In this document: piece after piece, positions 1 to 6,625 of the stretch
Position numbering within the stretch: position 1 is the first letter of the stretch
How the letters are laid out: every line of letters starts with the position of its first letter
Source of the DNA: Porphyromonas sp.
Lineage (GTDB): Bacteria > Bacteroidota > Bacteroidia > Bacteroidales > Porphyromonadaceae
Assembly: GCA_029983495.1 (NCBI GenBank)
Contig: JASBZJ010000075.1
Coordinates: 1 to 9,321 of the forward strand
Length of the DNA: 9,321 nt
Reading direction: 5' to 3'
Notes under the pieces: generated by a model
What the model saw: the letters and a program-made list of their open reading frames with translations, nothing else
Told to the model about the DNA's origin: nothing
Database searches by the model: none
Translations under genes and position numbers: made by a program

Positions 1-3
1 CGC

Positions 4-95
4 AGGTCCGCCCCTACAATTCCATGAATCACGCATTAACAAACAAATTTGTGGCACCTGCGAGCGAACCCTTGAGGTCCGCCCTACAATTCCAT
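4..95. repeat. Pair of short direct repeats in the dnaK upstream region
   Basis: Two near-identical copies of a 21-22 bp unit lie at 4-25 and 75-95. They share CTACAATTCCAT and the preceding GGTCCGCC, and differ only by one C in the C-run. On the minus strand each copy reads as a GTAGGG(G)CGGACC-type motif. From memory, motifs like this occur in dispersed intergenic repeats of many genomes, including Bacteroidetes, but that is not proven here. The 49 bp between the copies contain a 10-bp palindrome. No reading frame spans the region. Confidence 0.6.
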
Positions 96-183
96 CCGCA
101 AAGCACATCTCTCATTCAATACATCTTTCAGAATAATAGAAACCCAAATCGGACGAAGTGACAAAAATGTACAAAAAAAGTTT

Positions 184-199
184 TGGCACAATAGTTGCA
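184..199 (+). promoter_or_regulatory. Sigma-54 (RpoN)-like -24/-12 promoter upstream of dnaK
   Basis: The sequence TGGCACAATAGTTGCA matches the RpoN consensus TGGCACG-N4-TTGCW at every defined position except one (A for G at the seventh base). The invariant GG (185-186) and GC (197-198) are exactly 10 bp apart, as sigma-54 requires. Transcription would start about 12 bp after the GC, near 209-211, giving a leader of about 90 nt before the dnaK ATG. I found no CIRCE inverted repeat and no convincing TAnnTTTG box between here and dnaK. The assignment rests on this one sequence match, and the activator and its binding site are unknown. Confidence 0.6.
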
Positions 200-298
200 A
201 CGACTATAGCGAACGGCTTACAACAACGTTGAAAGCAGAAGATTTTTTTGAAGAACAACATTACTAAAACTAGGATAATAAAAGTAATAGATAAAGAT

Positions 299-2203
299 AT
301 GGGAAAGATAATCGGAATTGACCTAGGAACTACAAACTCGTGCGTTTCGGTACTCGAAGGAAATGAACCAATCGTTATTCCTAACAGCGAAGGGAAACGT
401 ACCACGCCATCGGTTGTTGCCTTTGTTGAAGGTGGTGAACGCAAAGTGGGCGACCCAGCAAAACGACAAGCTATAACCAACCCTACTAAAACCATCTTTT
501 CAATTAAGAGGTTAATGGGTGAAACGTACGACCACAGTAAAAACGACATAGACCGTGTGCCGTTTAAGGTTGTAAAGGGGGATAATAATACCCCTCGTGT
601 TGACATTGATGGTCGACTCTATACCCCACAGGAAATATCGGCTATGGTGCTTCAGAAAATGAAGAAAACTGCCGAAGATTACCTCGGGCAAAAAGTTGAC
701 GAAGCAGTAATTACCGTGCCAGCATACTTTAGCGATGCTCAACGCCAAGCAACAAAAGAAGCCGGTGAAATTGCAGGCTTTAAAGTTCGCCGAATTGTTA
801 ACGAACCAACAGCAGCATCGCTTGCTTACGGACTCGATAAGGAAGGCAAGGATATGAAAGTTGCCGTATTCGACCTTGGTGGTGGTACGTTCGATATTTC
901 AATTCTAGAACTTGGCGATGGTGTATTCGAAGTAAAATCAACAAACGGTGATACCCACCTTGGGGGAGACGACTTCGACCAAGTAATTATAAATTGGCTA
1001 GCTGATGGGTTTAAAGAACAGGAAGGTGTGGATCTACGCCAGGATCCTATGGCACTACAACGTATTAAAGAGGCTGCCGAAAAAGCAAAAATTGAGCTTT
1101 CGAGTACAACCTCTACCGACATTAACTTGCCTTATATTACCTCGATTAATAACGTTCCAAAACACCTCGTTGTTAACCTTACTCGTGCAAAATTCGAACA
1201 ACTCGCAAGCGAACTTATCGACCGTTGCCAAAAACCTTGTATTCAAGCGTTGAACGACTCGGGATTTAGCGCAAATGAAATTGACGAAGTAATACTGGTA
1301 GGTGGCTCGACACGTATCCCTGCCGTGCAAGCAAAAGTGAAAGAAATTTTCGGTAAGGAACCCTCGAAAAACGTTAATCCCGATGAAGTAGTTGCCGTTG
1401 GTGCCGCTATACAAGGTGGCGTACTTAGTGGCGATGTTAAGGACGTATTGTTGCTTGATGTAACCCCACTTTCGCTAGGAATCGAAACTCTTGGTGGAGT
1501 TATGACAAAACTTATCGAAGCAAATACTACTATTCCATCCAAAAAGAGCCAAGTATTTAGTACGGCTGCCGATAACCAACCTGAAGTAGATATACACGTA
1601 CTACAAGGCGAACGCTCGATGGCAAAAGATAACAAGAGTATTGGTCGGTTCCGCCTTGATGGCATTACCCCTGCTCCTCGTGGTGTTCCTCAAATTGAAG
1701 TAACATTTGACATTGATGCCAACGGCATACTGAACGTTTCAGCTGTAGATAAAGCTACTGGTAAAGAACAACATATTACAATTACAGCAAGTAGTGGGCT
1801 TAGCGACGAAGAAGTTAAGCGTATGAAGGCCGAAGCCGAAGCCAATGCCGAGGCCGATAAAAAGGAGGCTGAAAGAGTTGAAAAACTGAACCACGGTGAA
1901 GCTTTGGTATTCCAAACCGAAAAGCAACTTAAGGAAATTGGCGATAAAATTTCAGCTGAGCAAAAAGCTCCGGTTGAAGACGCTCTTAAAGCACTTAAGG
2001 AAGCCCTTAAGAATCAAGACATCGCAGCTATCGACCGCGAAAGCGAACGCCTTAACCAAGCGTTCCAGAAGGTTGGCGAGGAGATGTACAAACAAAGTAA
2101 TGCGAGCCAGCAACAAGCTCCGAACCAAGAGCAACCTCATAATAATACGGGCAATAGTGGCGACGAAAACATTAGCGATGCCGATTTTGAAGAAATAAAA
2201 TAA
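299..2203 (+). CDS. dnaK: Molecular chaperone DnaK (Hsp70)
   Basis: This is the cytosolic ATP-dependent Hsp70 chaperone, which works with DnaJ and GrpE to fold and rescue proteins. The product is 634 aa, the normal length for bacterial DnaK. The nucleotide-binding domain (about 1-380) contains GIDLGTTNS (6-14), the catalytic Lys70 in [17 protein letters not shown] (168-178), DLGGGTFD (192-199) and VGGSTRIP (334-341). The interdomain linker DVLLLDVTP is at 382-390, followed by the beta-sandwich substrate domain and a helical lid. A Gln/Asn-rich tail ends in DADFEEIK, a variant of the usual DxDFEEVK ending. The ATG at 299 is preferred over an in-frame TTG at 248 because it starts the canonical [10 protein letters not shown]. 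The gene stands alone, with a sigma-54-like element upstream and a terminator downstream. dnaJ and grpE are not in the window. Confidence 0.98.
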   Translation: MGKIIGIDLGTTNSCVSVLEGNEPIVIPNSEGKRTTPSVVAFVEGGERKVGDPAKRQAITNPTKTIFSIKRLMGETYDHSKNDIDRVPFKVVKGDNNTPRVDIDGRLYTPQEISAMVLQKMKKTAEDYLGQKVDEAVITVPAYFSDAQRQATKEAGEIAGFKVRRIVNEPTAASLAYGLDKEGKDMKVAVFDLGGGTFDISILELGDGVFEVKSTNGDTHLGGDDFDQVIINWLADGFKEQEGVDLRQDPMALQRIKEAAEKAKIELSSTTSTDINLPYITSINNVPKHLVVNLTRAKFEQLASELIDRCQKPCIQALNDSGFSANEIDEVILVGGSTRIPAVQAKVKEIFGKEPSKNVNPDEVVAVGAAIQGGVLSGDVKDVLLLDVTPLSLGIETLGGVMTKLIEANTTIPSKKSQVFSTAADNQPEVDIHVLQGERSMAKDNKSIGRFRLDGITPAPRGVPQIEVTFDIDANGILNVSAVDKATGKEQHITITASSGLSDEEVKRMKAEAEANAEADKKEAERVEKLNHGEALVFQTEKQLKEIGDKISAEQKAPVEDALKALKEALKNQDIAAIDRESERLNQAFQKVGEEMYKQSNASQQQAPNQEQPHNNTGNSGDENISDADFEEIK

Positions 2204-2235
2204 GCCTGTACCAACAGATTTATAAAAAACCGCAA

Positions 2236-2280
2236 GGGGGGGGGGTGTACAGATACCATTTTGTGCGCCCTCTTTCTTAT
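2236..2280 (+). terminator. Rho-independent terminator after dnaK with a G10 run
   Basis: The 5' arm GGGGGTGTAC (2241-2250) pairs over 10 positions with GTGCGCCCTC (2263-2272), with three G-U wobbles and a 12-nt loop. A T-rich stretch beginning TTTCTTATTTTATTTT follows. The 5' arm is the second half of an uninterrupted run of ten G (2236-2245), so the stem could shift register against the C-run. It lies 32 bp after the dnaK stop codon and probably ends its transcript. Confidence 0.75.
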
Positions 2281-2326
2281 TTTATTTTAATACCGAATTT
2301 TTTATCTTCAATCTAAACTTATTTTG

Positions 2327-2334
2327 TACCTTTA
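2327..2334 (+). promoter_or_regulatory. Possible Bacteroidetes -7 promoter box (TACCTTTA)
   Basis: TACCTTTA matches the Bacteroidetes -7 consensus TAnnTTTG at all defined positions but the last. It sits 64 bp before the ATG of the EcsC-like gene and just after the dnaK terminator. A T-run at about 2298-2303 lies roughly where a -33 element would be, but there is no TTTG there. The match is plausible but weak. Confidence 0.45.
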
Positions 2335-2398
2335 CCATAGAGAGATAGATACGCTACTCCCAACAAAAAAAACTTATTGAAAAAACAAAGACTACACT

Positions 2399-3130
2399 AT
2401 GAGTAAATTAGAATCTATTTCGGACGCAGTTACCCGAATTCTCTTCAAAAACAGAGCGTGCCGAATTAACCGAACAGATTGGCTCTCAAAAACTTTAACG
2501 CCTTATCTATTACCCGAAGATGTTCAAAACATCGAATACCTCCGCCCCGAAGAAATGGTTTCACAGGAGGTAATTAACCTCGTAGCTAATCAGGTTATTG
2601 AAGAACATGCACGCTGTTCATCGCTAATTTCAGGTGGACTTGCCCTAGTTGGACGTTCAGCCCTCGCACTTAGTACCCCTACAGACTTAACCCAATATTG
2701 GGTAGAGCTTTCGCTAGTTGCACAGAAACTAGCATACCTCTATGGGTGGGACGACTTTTTCTTCAACGAATCAGCAACCGAAGAAACCCTCGCAAGGCTT
2801 ACTCTTATTATTGGCTACGGACTAGGTATTTATTCCTGCCAGGATCCACTTATTGCCTCAGCGCACGATACACTTCCTCGCGTTAGTGACCTCTATACCA
2901 TTAAGGAACTTAGCACAAATCGCAACGACAACCTAAAACTTATTTCGCAAGCACTAGCTCAGCTTGCAAAACCAATTTTTGCTGGGCTTGTTGCAAAGCG
3001 AACCCCTATTTGGGGTGTTGCGCTTGCTGGAGCTACAAACTACTTCAATTTTAAGCATGTGGCAAAGCGTATGCAAATTGTTCTCGAGGAGGTAATGTTT
3101 ACCCGACTTGAGGAGGAAGAATTTTTCTAA
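2399..3130 (+). CDS. EcsC-family-like hypothetical protein
   Basis: The product is 243 aa with no signal peptide. The pattern resembles EcsC-family (or the similar DUF697-type) proteins. A Gly/Ala-rich hydrophobic stretch (about 77-92, SSLISGGLALVGRSALALS) leads into TPTDLTQYWVELSLVAQKLAYLYGWDD (93-119, where YLYGWDD fits an iYGyD motif). The C-terminal segment PIFAGLVAKRTPIWGVALAGATNYF (192-216) is followed by a basic helix, like the PllGavigaaxNy ending of that family. The C-terminus is very acidic (LEEEEFF). The function of the family is poorly defined; B. subtilis EcsC is encoded beside an ABC transporter, and no transporter is seen here. It may associate with membranes through the two hydrophobic segments. 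The gene follows the dnaK terminator, has its own candidate -7 box, and lies 51 bp before the DUF4494 gene. That an ORF is expressed is likely; the family call is moderate. Confidence 0.6.
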   Translation: MSKLESISDAVTRILFKNRACRINRTDWLSKTLTPYLLPEDVQNIEYLRPEEMVSQEVINLVANQVIEEHARCSSLISGGLALVGRSALALSTPTDLTQYWVELSLVAQKLAYLYGWDDFFFNESATEETLARLTLIIGYGLGIYSCQDPLIASAHDTLPRVSDLYTIKELSTNRNDNLKLISQALAQLAKPIFAGLVAKRTPIWGVALAGATNYFNFKHVAKRMQIVLEEVMFTRLEEEEFF

Positions 3131-3145
3131 CCGCTTACTTTAATG

Positions 3146-3153
3146 TACCTTTG
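3146..3153 (+). promoter_or_regulatory. Bacteroidetes -7 promoter box (TACCTTTG)
   Basis: TACCTTTG matches TAnnTTTG exactly. It lies 29 bp before the DUF4494 start codon, which implies a short leader of roughly 20-25 nt. The matching -33 region (about 3121-3127) is only a T-run, not TTTG. It probably drives the DUF4494-yggS-DHOD-like-lipoprotein gene run. Confidence 0.6.
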
Positions 3154-3181
3154 TACTTCAATTAAATAGAACAATATTGCT

Positions 3182-3634
3182 ATGAACAACTGGTACGAAT
3201 GTAAGGTACGATACGAAAAACTTACAGAAGGTGGTGCCATGAAAAAAACCACCGAAAGTTACCTTATTGACGCATACTCGGTAACTGAAGCCGAAACTCG
3301 CCTTATAGAGGAGCTGGCTCCGTTTACCTCGCAAGGCGAACTTATTGTTAGCTCGGTAAAAAAGGAAAAAATAGCCGAACTATTCCTTTCCGATAACGAA
3401 CTCGATGACAAATATTATCGTTGTAAAGTAAATTTTATTTCGCTCGATGAGAAGAAAGGAGTTGAAAAAAAGATGCCTGCAACAATGATAGTAAAAGCCG
3501 ATTCGTTACCTTCAGCAGTATTACGCTTAAAAAAGGAAATGGAAGAAGGGCTAACCGACTTCCAAATAGCTAGCGTAATAGAAACCAATATTATGGATGT
3601 ACTTGCACCCGAACTAACCACACAACAAGAATAG
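3182..3634 (+). CDS. DUF4494 domain-containing protein
   Basis: This 150-aa soluble protein matches the DUF4494 family, known mainly from Bacteroidetes, whose function is unknown. Recognisable features are the opening WYECKVRYEK (4-13), the DAYSVTEAETRLIEEL block (31-46), FISLDEKKGVEKK (85-97) and the late IASVIETNIMDV (129-140). Residues about 4-45 and 78-120 look like two copies of one unit. Each has aromatic-x-CKV at the start, a charged turn ending in Lys-Lys, a beta-strand ending in a D or K-A-D/Y-S pattern, and then an amphipathic helix. The stop codon is 11 bp before the yggS start, so the two genes are probably co-transcribed and perhaps translationally coupled. A link to PLP homeostasis is only suggested by position. 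Confidence 0.9.
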   Translation: MNNWYECKVRYEKLTEGGAMKKTTESYLIDAYSVTEAETRLIEELAPFTSQGELIVSSVKKEKIAELFLSDNELDDKYYRCKVNFISLDEKKGVEKKMPATMIVKADSLPSAVLRLKKEMEEGLTDFQIASVIETNIMDVLAPELTTQQE

Positions 3635-3645
3635 AGTTCTTTTCC

Positions 3646-4335
3646 GTGTCGCTTATAGTTGATAATCTTAAAGCCGTTGAAGCTACCCTACCTCAAGAGG
3701 TAACTTTGGTAGTAATTTCGAAATTTCATCCCATCGATGAAATACTCGAAGTTTACAACCAAGGAGTTCGGAACTTTGGCGAAAACCTCGCACAGGAACT
3801 TATTCCGAAATATGAAGCTCTTCCAAAAGACATAAATTGGCATTTTGTGGGAAGCTTGCAAAGGAATAAAGTAAAACAAATCATCCCCTTTGTGAGTATG
3901 ATTCATAGCGTCGATTCGATTCGTTTATATGAAGAGATTATTAAACGAGCACGTGCTGTGCCTAGGCAGGTTGACCTTTTACTACAAGTACACATTGCCG
4001 AAGAAGAAACTAAAAGCGGATTTGCACCTGATGAAATTGAAGCCGTAGTAAACGATATTCGTTTAAGGCAAAACGATGCCCCCTACCGACGGATTCGTGG
4101 GCTTATGGGGATGGCTACAAACACCCATAATACCCAACAAATAAAAAACGAATTCCACAACCTTAAGAAACTTTTCGACCGCATCCGCAAAACCTTGCCT
4201 CTAAACGAAAAAGATTATTTCGACACCCTTTCGATGGGCATGAGTGGCGATTGGGAATTAGCCGTTGAACAAGGCTCAACACTTGTAAGAATTGGATCAA
4301 AAATTATGGGGGAACGACAATATAACCACATATAA
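3646..4335 (+). CDS. YggS/PROSC family pyridoxal 5'-phosphate homeostasis protein
   Basis: This 229-aa protein belongs to the YggS/YlmE/PLPBP family. These cytosolic proteins fold like the alanine-racemase barrel, bind PLP and buffer the vitamin B6 and amino-acid pools without known catalysis. The PLP lysine is expected at Lys26 in VISKFHP. Other family blocks are FGENLAQE (44-51), WHFVGSLQRNK (65-75), HSVDS (87-91), KSGFAPDE (123-130), RGLMGMAT (151-158) and LSMGMSGDWELAVEQGSTLVRIGS (195-218), which contains the phosphate-binding region. The start is GTG at 3646: it gives the family-like N-terminus MSLIVDNL and sits 11 bp after the DUF4494 stop. The usual iFG near the C-terminus is IMGER here. 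A 48-bp gap with a C6 run separates it from the next gene. Confidence 0.95.
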   Translation: MSLIVDNLKAVEATLPQEVTLVVISKFHPIDEILEVYNQGVRNFGENLAQELIPKYEALPKDINWHFVGSLQRNKVKQIIPFVSMIHSVDSIRLYEEIIKRARAVPRQVDLLLQVHIAEEETKSGFAPDEIEAVVNDIRLRQNDAPYRRIRGLMGMATNTHNTQQIKNEFHNLKKLFDRIRKTLPLNEKDYFDTLSMGMSGDWELAVEQGSTLVRIGSKIMGERQYNHI

Positions 4336-4383
4336 TACCACCCCCCTTCTAACCGATAATTTATAAGGATTCTGATAGCATAA

Positions 4384-5361
4384 ATGAAAAACGACCTTAC
4401 TTGCTCATACGCAGGGCTTAAACTAAAAAACCCTATTGTTGTGGCTAGTTGTAGCCATACACATAGTGTAGCTAGCATAAAAAAACTTGCCGAAGCTGGT
4501 GCTGCTGCCGTGGTAATTAAGTCTCTTTTTGAAGAGCAGATGGAAGAACACTCCAACATGCTTAGCCATGAACAGGAGCACACCGAAGCCTTCGATTATT
4601 TAACGCAGTACATAAAAAGCAACGAGTTAAACGAACATCTCGAACTTATTAAAGCTGCAAAACAAGCTGTAAACATACCCATAATAGCAAGTATTAACTG
4701 TTATAAGGCTGGTAATTGGGTTGATTTTGCTAAACAACTAGCTAATGCTGGTGCCGATGCCCTTGAAGTAAACATTATGCGCCTCGAAGCTAGCATTAAT
4801 ACCGATCCCACAACCCTGGTTCGCGAATATATTTCTATCGCTAAGGATGTGGCTCAAGCAGTTAACATACCAGTTTCGATTAAGCTCCCTCGCGATTTTT
4901 CGACCTTAGTTGCATTAGTTGATAAAATGCACTATGCCGGAGCAAAAGGTGTAACCCTTTTCAATCGCTCCTACCGTATGGATATCGATATTGAAAACGA
5001 AACCATTGTAAGTGGCAACGTTTTAACTACACCCAACGATATTGCCGACACCTTACGCTTTACAGGCATAGTAGCAACTAAAGTACCTCAAATTGAAGTT
5101 TCGGCCTCAACGGGTATACACACGGCTACCGATGCTGTTAAAGCTCTCCTTGCAGGTGCTAGCTCTGTTCAAATTTGCTCTACCCTTTATCTACATGGAG
5201 CAAAAGTTATTGGCGAAATACTTGACGGAATTGACGAATGGATGAGTCGCAAACAATACCGTTCGGTTGATGAATTCCGTGGGAAACTGAAACCAAGCGA
5301 TGAGGATCTAAACCTATTCTCACGTGTTCAGTTTATGAAGTACTTCAGTAACAAGGAGTAA
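4384..5361 (+). CDS. Dihydroorotate dehydrogenase-like flavoprotein, catalytic Cys motif missing
   Basis: This 325-aa protein has the TIM-barrel layout of class 1 dihydroorotate dehydrogenases (PyrD). It opens with CSYAGLKLKNPIVVAS (7-22), then VVIKSLFEE (43-51, Lys46 at the usual FMN-contact Lys), SIKLPRDF (165-172, Lys167), LFNR (192-195), and the C-terminal phosphate-binding blocks STGIHTATDAVKALLAGAS (242-260) and VQICSTLY (262-269). In true PyrD enzymes the N-x-SCPN motif carries the active-site Cys (class 1A). Here the equivalent reads EVNIMRLEAS (128-137), with no Cys or Ser base. It is therefore probably a member of the DHOD-like family with FMN but another substrate, not the pathway PyrD. 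AAGGAT lies upstream of the ATG. It belongs to the same co-directional gene run as yggS. Confidence 0.85.
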   Translation: MKNDLTCSYAGLKLKNPIVVASCSHTHSVASIKKLAEAGAAAVVIKSLFEEQMEEHSNMLSHEQEHTEAFDYLTQYIKSNELNEHLELIKAAKQAVNIPIIASINCYKAGNWVDFAKQLANAGADALEVNIMRLEASINTDPTTLVREYISIAKDVAQAVNIPVSIKLPRDFSTLVALVDKMHYAGAKGVTLFNRSYRMDIDIENETIVSGNVLTTPNDIADTLRFTGIVATKVPQIEVSASTGIHTATDAVKALLAGASSVQICSTLYLHGAKVIGEILDGIDEWMSRKQYRSVDEFRGKLKPSDEDLNLFSRVQFMKYFSNKE

Positions 5362-5392
5362 TTCGTTCCAGTAAACCATAAAAAAACAGACT

Positions 5393-6397
5393 ATGAAAAC
5401 GCTCGGGAAACAACCTATAAGCTCCGAATTTACACCCCATAACAGCTTTCTTCGGAAAGCTTGGGGTGCTTCGTGCGCTATAGTATTACTAATGCTTTTA
5501 AGCCTTGTGGCATGTTCTACAAAGGGAAATTCAACCGAGCGAAAAACCCGCGTAGAGGCAGACAGCTTAAAAACTCTTTTTGCGAAACCCGAAGTACCAG
5601 CAATGCTCGAAACTCCTCAAGCACGCGCACGCTATTACCTCGAGCACTATTGGGATTCGTTCGACTTTGAACATGGCGATAGGTACCTAAGCGATTCGGC
5701 TGCCCTTGAACAAGCTTTTGTTGATTTTTTGGGTATAGCAATGTCGCTTCCCATAGACGAAGTAAAATCAACAATAACTACTCCTGCTCAAAAAGCCAAT
5801 GGTAAGTTATTTTTGTTCTTTGAACATATGTATAACCATTACCTCTATGAGGAAGGATCCCCACTAGCGAACGAGGATTATTATCTGCCTGTACTTGAGT
5901 TTTACACCACTTCCCCCAAGAGCGACCTCGCCACAATGGAACGCTCGAAAATGTTGTTCAAATTGGTTAACCGTAACCGCCCTGGTAGCTATGCCCAAAA
6001 CTTTGCATTTAACATACCCGAAGGTGAAGTTAAGCACTTAGCTGATTTCCGTGGGAAACCCACACTACTGTTCTTCTTCACCCCGGGTTGCGATGTTTGT
6101 AAAAGTGCTACTGAGTATATTATTGAGGAAACCCATATAAACAACTATGTTACTAGTGGAAAACTAAACCTCCTTTACATTTCGGCCGATGGCGACAATG
6201 ATGCATTCCGCAATGCACTATCCGAAATTCCTCCCTTTGCAACTGCCGGAGTTAATAACGATGGTACTATTCTAAATGCCCCACTTTACGACCTTAAGGC
6301 CAGCCCAACGATATACCTCCTTGACGAATTTGGAAGGGTTATTCTAAAGGACGCTCCTATTCAGAGAATAAACAAGTACATCGAAGAACACCTTTAA
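5393..6397 (+). CDS. DUF5106/thioredoxin-like lipoprotein
   Basis: This 334-aa product has a positively charged N-terminus, a hydrophobic segment (about 27-40) and a lipobox LVAC with Cys41, so it is a predicted lipoprotein. The n-region is long (about 25 residues), so a start further in is possible, but no nearer Met leaves a usable signal. The middle part (about 75-200) resembles DUF5106: RARYYLEHYWDSFDF (78-92), MYNHYLYEEGSPLANEDYYLPVLEF, then NRPGSYAQNFAF. The C-terminal domain (about 200-334) is thioredoxin/TlpA-like, with FFFTPGCDVCKSA and redox cysteines Cys233 and Cys236, and a cis-Pro motif ASPTIYLLDEFGRVI. It probably acts as a periplasmic-facing thiol reductase or oxidase; the partner is unknown. 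It follows the DHOD-like gene by 31 bp and is the last gene of the run. Confidence 0.85.
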   Translation: MKTLGKQPISSEFTPHNSFLRKAWGASCAIVLLMLLSLVACSTKGNSTERKTRVEADSLKTLFAKPEVPAMLETPQARARYYLEHYWDSFDFEHGDRYLSDSAALEQAFVDFLGIAMSLPIDEVKSTITTPAQKANGKLFLFFEHMYNHYLYEEGSPLANEDYYLPVLEFYTTSPKSDLATMERSKMLFKLVNRNRPGSYAQNFAFNIPEGEVKHLADFRGKPTLLFFFTPGCDVCKSATEYIIEETHINNYVTSGKLNLLYISADGDNDAFRNALSEIPPFATAGVNNDGTILNAPLYDLKASPTIYLLDEFGRVILKDAPIQRINKYIEEHL

Positions 6398-6625
6398 AGT
6401 AAAGGTTACCAACTTATTATAAACAAATAATACCCTAGTTAACCTACACGTAAAAGCAGGTTTAAAGAAGATCAAGAAGAAGAAAAACCACTATAGAAAA
6501 AAAAGTATTGAACGAAAAGCAAAAAAAACGGCTTATAATGCACATAAGTCGCAACAATCGCTTATCTTTGCACCAGTGATTGTGTAGAAAGAATACGATA
6601 AAAAGTAACTAGTAACGCTAACGAT
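6398..6625 (+). promoter_or_regulatory. Intergenic region ahead of the OmpA pair, with TATCTTTG promoter box
   Basis: This 228-bp stretch holds no credible gene. An exact TAnnTTTG box, TATCTTTG, lies at 6563-6570, 55 bp before the ATG, which suggests a leader of about 50 nt. No clear -33 TTTG is visible 19-21 bp upstream. Nearer the lipoprotein stop is an AT-rich nested inverted repeat: AGGTTA (6403-6408) with TAACCT (6440-6445), and TATTAT (6415-6420) with ATAATA (6427-6432). It has no T-tract, so it is not a standard terminator. Between them (about 6461-6530) the sequence is strongly purine-rich. Confidence 0.6.

Noticed and set aside
224..231. Palindrome CAACGTTG in the dnaK leader
   Set aside because: At 8 bp with no loop, it is too short to support a regulatory claim.
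248..298. In-frame TTG start giving dnaK 17 extra residues
   Set aside because: DnaK proteins start at [10 protein letters not shown]; the extra residues are not family-like.
1..298. CIRCE operator or CRISPR-like array upstream of dnaK
   Set aside because: No TTAGCACTC/GAGTGCTAA pair is present, and the direct repeat has only two copies, which is not an array.
112..606. 164-aa open frame on the minus strand overlapping the start of dnaK
   Set aside because: Most of it lies antisense to conserved dnaK codons, it has no recognisable domain, and it is one of several such antisense frames in the gene.
1055..1665. Overlapping minus-strand frames inside dnaK
   Set aside because: They are low-complexity shadows of the dnaK coding sequence, with no start context or homology I recognise.
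1896..2198. 100-aa plus-strand frame in the dnaK 3' end
   Set aside because: It is an out-of-frame Lys/Leu-rich shadow of the DnaK lid region.
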